In this document: piece by piece, positions 13,670 through 20,604 of the stretch
Numbering within the stretch: the first letter of the stretch is position 1
How the letters are laid out: every line of letters begins with the position of its first letter
DNA from: DATDSR01 sp036517855
GTDB taxonomy: Bacteria > Patescibacteriota > Minisyncoccia > Phycocordibacterales > DATDSR01
Length of the DNA stretch: 22,356 nt
Direction of reading: 5' to 3'
NCBI GenBank assembly: GCA_036517855.1
Contig: DATDSR010000037.1
Location: 1-22,356, forward strand
Program-made: the position numbers and the translations under genes
Notes under the pieces: generated by a model
What the model saw: only the letters and a program-made list of their open reading frames with translations
Told to the model about the DNA's origin: nothing
The model's database searches: none

Positions 13670-14961
13670 GGGTTCAGGCGTTTGATGTCGCGGGGGAGGT
13701 ACGTTGCCTCGCGTACGTTTGAGAGACCGAGCATCTTCATAACCAAGCGGGCTGGGCCGATGCCGGCGCCCCCATGAGGAGGGCAGCCGTAGCGGAAAAA
13801 GTTTAAGTAGTCTTTGAGTGGTTCAATATCCATACCTCGTTCCCTTGCCTGTTTCTCCAATACCTCTGGTCTGTGTTCGCGCTGTGCAAGTGTAGTAACC
13901 TCGATGCCTCTATATAGTAAATCAGCTCGACGGTAGTACTGCGAATCAGGGCTCACTCTCATGTGATAGAAGAAGCTCTTAGAGTGATGGTACTCGGTGA
14001 GAAAGACGAAATCATGCTTAAATTCTTCTTTAACATACTCGGATAACCCGCGCTCTTCCTCAGGTGAAAGGTCGTGTTCCTCGCCCGAAGCTACTCCCCT
14101 CTTTGCGAGAATTTTTTTGGCATCAAGCATGGTGATACGTGGGAACGGGCGCGTGGGAATCTCAATCTTGGTCTCGGGTAATTTATCCAGCACGGCTTTG
14201 AATCCTTCTACTAGCATCCCCTCCTCTTCGTCCATTACGTCGTGATGCGAGTCTACGTAGGCAATCTCGAAATCCCAACCGGTGAATTCAGTCAGGTGGC
14301 GGGTGGTGGTGGAGAGTTCGGCGCGGAAGACCGGTCCGACCATAAACACTTTCTCCAAGCCAGAAGCAATGCCCATCTGCTTATAGAATTGCGGTGATTG
14401 AGCGAGGTAGGCCTTGCGCTCGAAGTACTTAACTTCGAAGACTTCGGCTCCAGTTTCGCTAGCCGTACTCATGAAAGCTGGTGGATAAAGTTGGATAAAG
14501 TTGTTCTCTAGCCAGTATTTTCGAAAGCCCTTCTCAAGTTCAGTCCACACCTTAAATATTTGTGCATGTTCGGGCTTGCGCAAGTCTATCCAGCGATAAT
14601 CAAAGCGTCGTGGCGCCTCGGTCTCTTCGCCTCCCTTAAGCGTTACAACGGGTATGGGTAACTCCGGAGTAGCTGAACTAAGGATTTCTAACAATTCAAT
14701 TTGTAATTCGCAACCACCCGGGGCTTGTTTAGCCTCAACCACCTTGCCGGTAATGCGCACCACGCTCTCAAGTGTGAGACCTTTGGCCTTTTCAAATTCG
14801 CTAGATTCGGCGCCGATGACAACCTGCACCGTGCCAGTAATGTCTCGTAAGATCAGAAAGATAATCTTGCTTTGCACTCGCAAAGCGTGCACAAAACCTT
14901 GCACGGTAGCATTCTCTGCTACTTTGTATTTCAAATCAATTGTGTGTGTAAACTCGCGCAT
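13666..14961 (-). CDS. aspS: Aspartyl-tRNA synthetase, archaeal type, probably non-discriminating
   Basis: This class IIb synthetase has 431 residues from the second ATG. It has the N-terminal OB fold (about 17-105) joined directly to the catalytic core and lacks the GAD insertion of the roughly 590-residue bacterial AspRS. Motif 2 is seen in VFMVGPVFRAELSTTTRHLTEFTGWDFEIA and motif 3 in GAGIGPARLVMKMLGLSNVREATYLPRD, both of archaeal style. In Thermococcus AspRS, changing W26 to His and K85 to Pro relaxes specificity toward tRNA-Asn. This protein naturally has His in GFVHALR and Pro in KQAPGG at the matching places, so it probably makes Asp-tRNA-Asn for GatCAB. The second ATG is chosen because an extended -10 box lies exactly 6 nt upstream; the first ATG falls inside the promoter gap. 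Confidence 0.93.
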   Translation of the reverse strand: MREFTHTIDLKYKVAENATVQGFVHALRVQSKIIFLILRDITGTVQVVIGAESSEFEKAKGLTLESVVRITGKVVEAKQAPGGCELQIELLEILSSATPELPIPVVTLKGGEETEAPRRFDYRWIDLRKPEHAQIFKVWTELEKGFRKYWLENNFIQLYPPAFMSTASETGAEVFEVKYFERKAYLAQSPQFYKQMGIASGLEKVFMVGPVFRAELSTTTRHLTEFTGWDFEIAYVDSHHDVMDEEEGMLVEGFKAVLDKLPETKIEIPTRPFPRITMLDAKKILAKRGVASGEEHDLSPEEERGLSEYVKEEFKHDFVFLTEYHHSKSFFYHMRVSPDSQYYRRADLLYRGIEVTTLAQREHRPEVLEKQARERGMDIEPLKDYLNFFRYGCPPHGGAGIGPARLVMKMLGLSNVREATYLPRDIKRLNP

Positions 14962-14967
14962 ATTCAT

Positions 14968-14976
14968 ATAGTAACA
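14968..14976 (-). promoter_or_regulatory. Extended -10 promoter of aspS, leaderless geometry
   Basis: On the minus strand TG-T-TACTAT is followed by ATGAAT (6 nt) and ATG at 14961. The six bases contain an in-frame ATG that would lie upstream of +1. Confidence 0.65.
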
Positions 14977-14978
14977 CA

Positions 14979-15011
14979 GGAGGCGCCCGGGGCTAAGCCC
15001 TAGGCACCTCC
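14979..15011 (-). terminator. Nested GC-rich hairpin after the 15022-15327 cassette
   Basis: GGAGG-GCC-GGGC pairs with GCCC-GGC-CCTCC through two small internal mismatched steps around a 3-nt loop. It begins 10 nt after the cassette stop. On the minus strand TGTGTTACTAT follows, with no clear T-run, so it may be an insulating or stabilising hairpin instead of a full terminator. Confidence 0.5.
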
Positions 15012-15021
15012 AAAAGTCAAC

Positions 15022-15327
15022 CTAAACACCGTTAGGCTTTTGCCCCGCTCCGAGAGTGCGGGAGTCATGCAACCTGTTCAATTTGTAGGTTAAGTCCCGC
15101 ACCTCCCGTTGATGGTCAAGCTTCGTGTGAAGCTCTTTTCCACGGCGGTCGCGTTCAGCGGTTACCACGAGGTACTCCTCGTAGAGCAGAAGTTCCTCAG
15201 CATTCAAACCGCCAACGCCCACCTCAATTGATTTGAGCCACACTGCCACTAGCTCTGCCCAGTTCTTTGGGTCTGGCGATGGTCGCCCCTGCCGTCTTGT
15301 CCTCTCGTGATGAGCGTAAACCTGCAC
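15022..15327 (-). CDS. Small charged helical protein, unrecognised (cassette E)
   Basis: The 101-residue product begins MQVYAHHERTRRQGRPSPDP and continues as helices rich in Leu, Glu, Arg and Lys (NAEELLLYEEYLVVTAERDRRGKEL, LDHQREVRDLTYKLNRLHD). A soluble, possibly coiled-coil protein is suggested. No family was recognised. The start is GTG, supported by a GGAGGAGG tract (15342-15335) 7 nt upstream. That tract begins exactly at the predicted transcription start, so the leader is only about 15 nt. The promoter lies right after the trpS stop and a strong hairpin follows the ORF. The sequence is GC-rich compared with trpS. It stands alone between trpS and aspS on the same strand. Confidence 0.68.
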   Translation of the reverse strand: MQVYAHHERTRRQGRPSPDPKNWAELVAVWLKSIEVGVGGLNAEELLLYEEYLVVTAERDRRGKELHTKLDHQREVRDLTYKLNRLHDSRTLGAGQKPNGV

Positions 15328-15348
15328 GGTGTGTCCTCCTCCGACAAG

Positions 15349-15376
15349 AGTGTAGCACTGGGCTAGAAGTAGTCAA
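15349..15376 (-). promoter_or_regulatory. Promoter of the 15022-15327 cassette
   Basis: On the minus strand TTGACT (15376-15371) is followed by a 16-nt spacer ending in GTGC and TACACT (15354-15349). It starts 4 nt after the trpS stop codon. Confidence 0.65.
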
Positions 15377-15379
15377 CAT

Positions 15380-16393
15380 TCATCTCACTAAAAATTTAAA
15401 AGCGTCCTTAACTTCCGATAATGTTTTGACCACAATCTCTCTTGTCTTCTGATTTCCCTCGAGCATTATATTGTCAACAATCTTAGGGTTGTTTTCATAA
15501 TATGCACGCCGCTCTCTGAAGGGTGCAATTAGGCTCTCCATCACGCCTACCAAGTACTCCTTGATTTCAACGTCACCAATCTTCCCCTCCGCATATCTTT
15601 TTTTAAAACCGACTATCGCCTCTTTATCCTTGTCTGTCCCGAATACATCTAGATACGTGAACATCGGGTTGCCCTCCACTGTGCCCGGATCTGTTGCGTG
15701 GATTCTCTTTGGGTCAGTGTACATACCTCGTATCTTTCTCTCAATTTCTTCTTTGCTCTCCGACAAGTAAATAGTGTTCCCTAGGGATTTACCCATCTTC
15801 GGGTTACCATCTGTACCCACTAATTTACCTACGCGCCCCACCAGAGGCTTAGGTTCGGGGAAAATCTCATTACCTGCAACAGAGTTAACGGCTCTAGCGA
15901 TTTCGCGTGACTGCTCGAGGTGTGCTACCTGATCAACTCCAACAGGGACAAGTTCGCCCTTAACACACAAGATGTCTGCCGCCTGATATATCGGGTAGTT
16001 CACAAACCCCAGTGAAAAGACATCGCCCATGCCCTTCATTACTATTTCGTCTTTGATAGTTGGGTTGCGAAGAGCTGTGGCGTGTGTGACATACATAGAG
16101 AACAAGGCGGCTAATTCGTAGAGCTCTGGTATAGCTGATTCTACAAAAAAAGTCACCTTGCTCGGTTCAAGTCCAACAGCAAGGTTATCGATCAAGACTT
16201 GACGCGTATGCTCCCCGATTACTTGTGGATTTTTGGAGAGTGTAGTGAGAGCGTGAAGATCTGCATTAACTATGAATGTGTTGTATTCATCTTGGAGCTT
16301 AACTCTGTTTTCCAGAGTGCCCACATAATGACCAATGTGAAGACGCCCAGTAGGAGTGTCTCCAGTCAAAATAACCTTTTTTTTCTCTGCCAT
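15380..16393 (-). CDS. trpS: Tryptophanyl-tRNA synthetase
   Basis: This class Ic synthetase of 337 residues matches the usual bacterial length. The HIGH motif is in TGDTPTGRLHIGHYVGTLENRVKLQ and the KMSKS motif is KMGKSLGN. The region VNADLHALTTL and the segment QAADILCVKGELVPVGVDQVAHLEQSREIARAVN are characteristic of TrpRS tryptophan and tRNA binding. The ATG is 6 nt after a weak extended -10 (TG-G-CAGAAT). A mini reading frame ATG-GCA-GAA-TAG starts within that promoter and copies the true start ATG-GCA-GAG. No Shine-Dalgarno is present. The gene stands between an anchored protein gene and a cassette. Confidence 0.96.
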   Translation of the reverse strand: MAEKKKVILTGDTPTGRLHIGHYVGTLENRVKLQDEYNTFIVNADLHALTTLSKNPQVIGEHTRQVLIDNLAVGLEPSKVTFFVESAIPELYELAALFSMYVTHATALRNPTIKDEIVMKGMGDVFSLGFVNYPIYQAADILCVKGELVPVGVDQVAHLEQSREIARAVNSVAGNEIFPEPKPLVGRVGKLVGTDGNPKMGKSLGNTIYLSESKEEIERKIRGMYTDPKRIHATDPGTVEGNPMFTYLDVFGTDKDKEAIVGFKKRYAEGKIGDVEIKEYLVGVMESLIAPFRERRAYYENNPKIVDNIMLEGNQKTREIVVKTLSEVKDAFKFLVR

Positions 16394-16399
16394 TACCCT

Positions 16400-16408
16400 A
16401 TTCTGCCA
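16400..16408 (-). promoter_or_regulatory. Putative extended -10 promoter of trpS
   Basis: On the minus strand TG-G-CAGAAT is followed by AGGGTA (6 nt) and the trpS ATG. The first -10 base is C, so the element is weaker than the others. The surrounding 22 nt nearly repeat the sequence before the Nudix gene at 17889. Confidence 0.45.
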
Positions 16409-16444
16409 TAAAATGGGACTTGGGGAAAGCCAACCAAGAACTTG

Positions 16445-16870
16445 TTACTGGTCTGCCTGGATTTTTGCGTCGAACTCCTCCCTGTCTAGCACCCCATCGG
16501 TGTTATAGATTGTGTGTTCGGGTACGCCGTCGCCATCTTTATCAATAGTTACCTTTACGCTCATAGTGCCCGCGGTCTGTGATGTCTGAACGTCAGGCGC
16601 AGGAACGGATTCCGGGATTGTAGGTTGCTTCGGTTTCGATTTTGTTACGGGTTTTACGTCAGGCTTAGATTTAATCGTTGGCGCGGCAGTGGTTTGTTTG
16701 ATGGTCTTTATCACAGTAGCTGCATTCGCATCCTGCATTGCTTCTTGCTTCGTTACTTGTGCCCGCTTGGATAGCACATAATATCCCCCACCGACAGTGG
16801 CCGTCCCCAATAAGATGGCCACTATGATGAGAATCGGCATAATCCCTTGTTGTTTGTTAATCATAGTCAT
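16445..16870 (-). CDS. Membrane-anchored protein with EF-hand-like calcium motif
   Basis: The 141-residue product has a short basic head, one hydrophobic segment (about residues 12-33, ending GGGYYVLSK), a Lys/Pro/Thr-rich linker (about 40-100) and a small C-terminal module. This module contains DKDGDG (110-115) and NTDGVLDREEF (123-133), which resemble EF-hand or dockerin calcium loops. The N-terminal style QGIMPILIIVAILLG followed by GGGYY is common in CPR surface proteins and superficially recalls type IV prepilins, but the pilin Glu is missing. A role at the cell surface is inferred. A TATAAT about 30 nt upstream would give a leader of about 23 nt without a Shine-Dalgarno. Overlapping palindromes lie farther upstream. 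Confidence 0.72.
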   Translation of the reverse strand: MTMINKQQGIMPILIIVAILLGTATVGGGYYVLSKRAQVTKQEAMQDANAATVIKTIKQTTAAPTIKSKPDVKPVTKSKPKQPTIPESVPAPDVQTSQTAGTMSVKVTIDKDGDGVPEHTIYNTDGVLDREEFDAKIQADQ

Positions 16871-16899
16871 TTGATTAATTTGTATTCTTTAGTTTCTAC

Positions 16900-16905
16900 A
16901 TTATA
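16900..16905 (-). promoter_or_regulatory. Putative -10 box of the 16445-16870 gene
   Basis: A perfect TATAAT on the minus strand (16905-16900) lies 29 nt before the ATG. No good -35 box is visible at 16-18 nt, which leaves room for activator control. Confidence 0.45.
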
Positions 16906-16970
16906 TTACCAGATTTCTGTCGGATATACGTGCCCGATTGAATCTGCAAAAAAACGTTCAAACTCACATC

Positions 16971-16994
16971 GTCTATAGACAATTGTCTGTCTAT
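16971..16994. promoter_or_regulatory. Overlapping palindromes, candidate operator
   Basis: GTCTATAGAC (16971-16980) and AGACAATTGTCT (16977-16988) are perfect palindromes that overlap by four bases, and GTCTAT recurs at 16989-16994. They lie about 65 nt upstream of the TATAAT of the anchored-protein gene and just downstream of a winged-helix regulator gene. An operator role is inferred. Confidence 0.4.
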
Positions 16995-17051
16995 GGCAAG
17001 CGATCCTGTTGTACTAAAACCTGCAAATTCCGTGTAAGAGTGCTCCATAAA

Positions 17052-17327
17052 CTATTCTAATATTCTCAAGAATTCCAGAACTCTCAAACCACGATCGGTA
17101 ACTTTGTGGCGAATGCTTGTGCCATCCGAGCGCTTCATTAACATCCCACCAATGGTCAACCGCCGGATATGATCTGCCGCTGTTTTAAAATTTATCTTTA
17201 GCTCGTCGGCAAGCTCACTCACCGACATCTCTGGCTTCTGCTTTAAGATACCTAGGATTTGGATGCGACGATGATTGGCAAAGCTTCGCACCAGCCGTTC
17301 CAAAATCCTAAAATTCACTTTTTTCAC
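17052..17327 (-). CDS. ArsR-like winged-helix transcriptional regulator
   Basis: The 91-residue protein has one winged-helix DNA-binding domain. It opens ILERLVRSFANHRRIQILGILKQKPEMSVSELADEL, continues with the recognition helix NFKTAADHIRRLTIGGMLMKRSDG, and ends with the wing and last helix (HKVTDRGLRVLEFLRILE). No Cys-rich metal site is visible, so the inducer is unknown. The start is a GTG at 17327 in the only frame that fits; TG-C-TATGGT lies 8 nt upstream, giving a roughly 2-nt leader. It sits between the Nudix gene and the anchored-protein gene on the same strand. Palindromes near 16971 and 17368 are candidate binding sites. A size of about 90 residues is usual for this group. Confidence 0.82.
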   Translation of the reverse strand: MKKVNFRILERLVRSFANHRRIQILGILKQKPEMSVSELADELKINFKTAADHIRRLTIGGMLMKRSDGTSIRHKVTDRGLRVLEFLRILE

Positions 17328-17335
17328 TTTTATCT

Positions 17336-17344
17336 ACCATAGCA
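17336..17344 (-). promoter_or_regulatory. Extended -10 promoter of the winged-helix gene
   Basis: On the minus strand TG-C-TATGGT is followed by AGATAAAA (8 nt) and GTG. A perfect palindrome GTTCTCGAGAAC (17368-17379) lies 24 nt upstream and may serve autoregulation. Confidence 0.5.
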
Positions 17345-17415
17345 CGTTCATTTTAACATATTCTGGTGTTCTCGAGAACTTCAGAGCTTGCTGACGCAGT
17401 ACACAATTCAAGACA

Positions 17416-17889
17416 CTAGACCTGACGTTCGATGGCACGCACAATAGAGAGTCTCTTTGGTTCTTGATTGAAACTGTTCTTAATATCTTCGATGACGAGG
17501 TCTCTGATTTGCAGCGGAAAAACAATTGTTTCGTTGAGTCTTGCGAGTGGAAGCCACTTGGGTTCGTAGTACTGCCCCTCCTCTGTTTGCATCCTTTCAA
17601 ACTCATTAGTGTTCTTTTGCAGTTTGGGTGTACCTGATATATAGTCGCACAAAAAGTAAACTCTATCTGTGTTGTCATCATAATTAATGTAGTAAATCGG
17701 ACGAATTGGTTTAACCGTGATGTTAGTCTCTTCGGCAAATTCTCGCACCACAGCTTCTTCAGGTGCCTCCCCTTCTTCAATTCCGCCCCCAGGGAAGACA
17801 TAGTACTTCTTCACCTCCTTCTCGCGGTACATTAACAATATACTCCCCTGGCTTACGACTACTCCACAAGCCCCGTGTTTTGTTGTCAT
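17416..17889 (-). CDS. Nudix hydrolase
   Basis: The 157-residue protein carries a Nudix box, GGGIEEGEAPEEAVVREFAEETNI (about residues 34-57). The RE and EE metal-binding residues are intact; the usual Gly of EExG is Asn. Nudix enzymes hydrolyse nucleoside diphosphates linked to another group; the substrate cannot be deduced. It starts 4 nt after the histidine kinase stop, so it is probably the last gene of the four-gene operon. A weak extended -10 (TG-G-CAGAGT, 6 nt before the ATG) overlaps the kinase 3' end and may allow separate transcription. No Shine-Dalgarno is seen. The end is followed by an 88-nt spacer before the regulator gene. Confidence 0.9.
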   Translation of the reverse strand: MTTKHGACGVVVSQGSILLMYREKEVKKYYVFPGGGIEEGEAPEEAVVREFAEETNITVKPIRPIYYINYDDNTDRVYFLCDYISGTPKLQKNTNEFERMQTEEGQYYEPKWLPLARLNETIVFPLQIRDLVIEDIKNSFNQEPKRLSIVRAIERQV

Positions 17890-17893
17890 TATC

Positions 17894-19510
17894 TTACTCT
17901 GCCATAAACTCGAGGTAGAAGGTAGAGCCCTTGCCCTCGCCGGGAGAATCTACCCACACACTGCCCTTGTGGGCCTTCATCAGTTCTTTAACCACGTAGA
18001 GGCCTAGGCCAGTGCCCATAATGTTGACCTTGCCAGCGTTCTTATCACGACTAAACTTTTGGAACAGTAGTGGGATGACTTCTGGGGCAATGCCTATGCC
18101 TGTGTCTTTGATCTTAACCAATATCTTGCGGGTGGCGCTGTCTTTATTTATAGAGAGCGCAATACTGCCTTGCTTTGTGTATTTGATGGCATTGTCGAGC
18201 AGGTTCGTAACCATCTGGCGCACCTTGCCGAAGTCTGCGTGGATGAAGAAGGGTCCGTTTGCCCCCTTCTCAAAGGTGACGGTGAGCCCCGCCTTCTTAC
18301 TATTTTGCTCAAGCTCTTTAACTACCCCATCCACCAACTCCTCCAAGTTCACGGTAGAAAAGTCATACTGCATCCGGCCCTGCTCAATGCGTGACACATT
18401 CAAGAAGTCCTCCACGATAATAACCAGGCGCTCTGCGGAGAGGAAGATGCGGTCCACGGCCTCCCGCAACTTGTCACCCGTAACCGGCCCAAAAGACCCC
18501 TCCAGTATCATCGAAGAGTAACCCTTAATAGCCGTCAGTGGCGAGCGCAACTGGTGCGAAGCAATAGATAAAAACTCCGACTTCTGCTGATCCAACTGCG
18601 TCAACCGTTCATTCGCCCCCGCAAGTTCATTCGCCAACCCCTCCATCCGTTCCCGAGTTTGAACTTCCTGAAAGATGCTTCTAATTAGCAACACGCCAAT
18701 GATTACGGTCGAAATAAATAACCCGCCGTTTATTATACGTTCATTTGCTGTGTCAGATAGGATCGTGCGCACAAGCACGAATATCCAAAGAGCAAAAATA
18801 AACAATTGTCCTGCTATTACGCGTATTGAGAACAGACGATATTTTGATATTGCGAATGTTGTGATGCCAACAAAAAGAACAATTAGCGCCGGGCCGACCC
18901 AATAGTGTCTGAAGTCTCTAAGCAGGTAAGGGGCTAAAATATCGAAGTAAAGGCCAGCAACGACCGAAACTAATGTCCCGACAATGATGTATCTCAGTTG
19001 TACACGCTCACCTTTGTCGTTCACCTTTCGGTATCTCTTAAAAAAATTTATGTAGGCCCAGAAGAAATGACTAATCAGCACAGCTCCATACAGTGGATAG
19101 AGTTCTCCGAAGAGCACCGTATTTCCGCCAGTCACTGTTACGTCACTTATTATCGTTGTTGTAAATATCGTTGCCCCGACAAGTAGCAGTGTAAGAAGGT
19201 ATAAAAGAATTCTTGTGCGATGTCTGGCAATTGGATTTGGGCTATGATCTAAGAAAACGAAACTGAACATCAAAAAACTCAAAGAGATTAGTATCCCACT
19301 AACGTAAAGTGCTCTTGACGGAAAATTCAAAAAATATACAGTATTTGCAACCCTGAACAAAAGCATCGACAACACCCACAAGCTTGCCCACAGGGAAGCC
19401 CACCCCATGTATACTGTACCCTTGCTCTTCTTGCTGCCAACGAAAATAACCACAGAAAGAACTACCGCAATGAAAAAAACTAGTGCGAGAACGATGTTAA
19501 CGAGGGACAT
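17894..19510 (-). CDS. Sensor histidine kinase with 7TM-type N-terminal domain
   Basis: The 538-residue protein has about seven to eight transmembrane segments in residues 3-275, in the style of 7TM histidine-kinase sensors. A coiled linker (about 280-310) leads to a HisKA domain with SIASHQLRSPLTAIKGY (phospho-acceptor H319). An HATPase domain follows, with N-box NLLDNAIKYT (436-445), DTGIGI (469-474) and GTGLGLYVVKELM (499-511). All catalytic boxes are intact. It senses an unknown membrane or external signal. No response regulator is encoded within the window, so it is an orphan kinase here. It follows the methyltransferase by 2 nt and precedes the Nudix gene by 4 nt, indicating one operon. 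No receiver domain is fused to it. Confidence 0.93.
   Translation of the reverse strand: MSLVNIVLALVFFIAVVLSVVIFVGSKKSKGTVYMGWASLWASLWVLSMLLFRVANTVYFLNFPSRALYVSGILISLSFLMFSFVFLDHSPNPIARHRTRILLYLLTLLLVGATIFTTTIISDVTVTGGNTVLFGELYPLYGAVLISHFFWAYINFFKRYRKVNDKGERVQLRYIIVGTLVSVVAGLYFDILAPYLLRDFRHYWVGPALIVLFVGITTFAISKYRLFSIRVIAGQLFIFALWIFVLVRTILSDTANERIINGGLFISTVIIGVLLIRSIFQEVQTRERMEGLANELAGANERLTQLDQQKSEFLSIASHQLRSPLTAIKGYSSMILEGSFGPVTGDKLREAVDRIFLSAERLVIIVEDFLNVSRIEQGRMQYDFSTVNLEELVDGVVKELEQNSKKAGLTVTFEKGANGPFFIHADFGKVRQMVTNLLDNAIKYTKQGSIALSINKDSATRKILVKIKDTGIGIAPEVIPLLFQKFSRDKNAGKVNIMGTGLGLYVVKELMKAHKGSVWVDSPGEGKGSTFYLEFMAE
17896..17904 (-). promoter_or_regulatory. Putative extended -10 promoter of the Nudix gene
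   Basis: On the minus strand TG-G-CAGAGT, within the last kinase codons, is followed by AAGATA (6 nt) and the Nudix ATG. It nearly matches the trpS upstream sequence. It is weak because the first -10 base is C. Confidence 0.35.
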
Positions 19511-19512
19511 AC

Positions 19513-20604
19513 TTAGTATTTGATTGACTCAAGGATCGATGTACGCTTGTTATATTCGTCTTTCGGAATCTCGACCTTTTCGACCAGGATGTGCGCAGTC
19601 TTCATTACTGGGAGTTTCAGCCACCAGGGCTCGTTGTTGAGTTGGAGTGACATCACGCGAAAACTCCAGTACTTACCTTTTTCTTCTTTGCATACAAGCG
19701 GAAGAACGTAGAACATATATGAAGGGTCTCTCCACCCCCACAAAGCTCTCAACACAAGCGGCTTAGTCGCATATTCCCATGCAAGGAATGCGAAAACATC
19801 CGCATGGCTTGAATCTATGTAAAACGGCCAACGTTCTCTAATCTCCTTGACTGGCCTATGGATGTCAAGCATGGCGAATACACCGCCATTTTTTAGAATA
19901 CCTAAAACTTGGCAAAACATGGCCAGGGGATCATCTACACCGCCCGCACCAAACATTATAGTCACAACGTCGAAATAGTTTTTGTCAAACGTTCGGAGCC
20001 CATTTTCTGGTCTCGACTCAGCTAAGAGCTTTCGGGCATCTCCCCTAACGAAAGAGGCTTTCCTTTTTTTATCATCGACGAGGCCTTCGCTGCGCATTCT
20101 CGGCAGAGTGTACTGGATCCCTTCATCGAGCATCTTCTGGTTGTAATCAAGCGCTGTCACATCACAAGATACCTCGCTGGCGAGACAAACTCGCAGCATT
20201 TCTTCTGCGGATAGCCCAACGCCAGTTGCCAAGTCAAGCAGTTTTATCGGGATTGTTCCGCTGTCGCGATCACTCATCCAGTGACTTACAACATCCATTC
20301 CTAATTGCCTACGCCACCAAGTGTCCCTAAAGTTTGTTGTCCTATGGTGCTTTCTTTCGTAGGTCTGTGCTTCGCGATGATATATCTTCTCCACTAGATT
20401 ATTGTCCGGGTCTACGTCGTGCTTAGGACCAAAATACTGAAGCCTCACCCTTGCGATAATTCGTATGCACAAAAGCAAGAATTTATAGTATTTATAGCGC
20501 AGAGAGGACAACTCGAATGTTTCGTCTTTAAGTGCATACGCTGGGATAAAATGATTTGCCGTCCTGGGTGGTAGAGAAACTATTGCTTTACTTTGAATAT
20601 TCAT
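19513..20604 (-). CDS. SAM-dependent methyltransferase (class I)
   Basis: The 363-residue protein has a Rossmann-type methyltransferase core. Motif I is KLLDLATGVGLSAEE (121-135), the acidic residue after strand 2 is in VTALDYNQKML (D153), motif II is SFVRGDARKL (185-193), and YFDVVTIMFGAGGVDDP plus LKNGGVFAMLDIH (237-249) follow. This layout is UbiE- or Coq5-like, acting on small or lipid molecules. The first 115 residues and the last 100 or so are extra, with a hydrophobic patch at 41-52, so membrane association is possible. Its start overlaps the upstream SDR gene by 17 nt and it ends 2 nt before the kinase. A joint pathway with the SDR is inferred; the substrate is unknown. Confidence 0.85.
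   Translation of the reverse strand: MNIQSKAIVSLPPRTANHFIPAYALKDETFELSSLRYKYYKFLLLCIRIIARVRLQYFGPKHDVDPDNNLVEKIYHREAQTYERKHHRTTNFRDTWWRRQLGMDVVSHWMSDRDSGTIPIKLLDLATGVGLSAEEMLRVCLASEVSCDVTALDYNQKMLDEGIQYTLPRMRSEGLVDDKKRKASFVRGDARKLLAESRPENGLRTFDKNYFDVVTIMFGAGGVDDPLAMFCQVLGILKNGGVFAMLDIHRPVKEIRERWPFYIDSSHADVFAFLAWEYATKPLVLRALWGWRDPSYMFYVLPLVCKEEKGKYWSFRVMSLQLNNEPWWLKLPVMKTAHILVEKVEIPKDEYNKRTSILESIKY

Noticed and set aside
3250..15376. The five small-gene cassettes as integron cassettes with attC sites
   Set aside because: They are scattered singly instead of arrayed, have their own promoters, show no GTTRRRY/RYYYAAC core pairs at the hairpins, and no integrase is present.
16445..16870. The anchored EF-hand-like protein as a type IV pilin
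   Set aside because: The N-terminus has a Gly before a hydrophobic stretch, but lacks the Phe-Thr-Leu-Ile-Glu signature and the long pilin helix; a linker follows at once.
17342..17415. Remnant of a second winged-helix gene upstream of the regulator (Val-Leu-Glu..Arg-Ile resemblance to the regulator C-terminus)
   Set aside because: The similarity covers only about eight codons and does not extend upstream; chance is the simpler explanation.
17334..17801. A 155-codon frame overlapping the Nudix gene
   Set aside because: The Nudix frame has an intact catalytic box and fits the operon; the alternative frame is low-complexity Ser/Arg/Lys with no motif.
18012..18521. A 169-codon frame antisense to the histidine kinase
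   Set aside because: It mirrors the conserved HisKA/HATPase coding region and has no promoter or ribosome-binding site.
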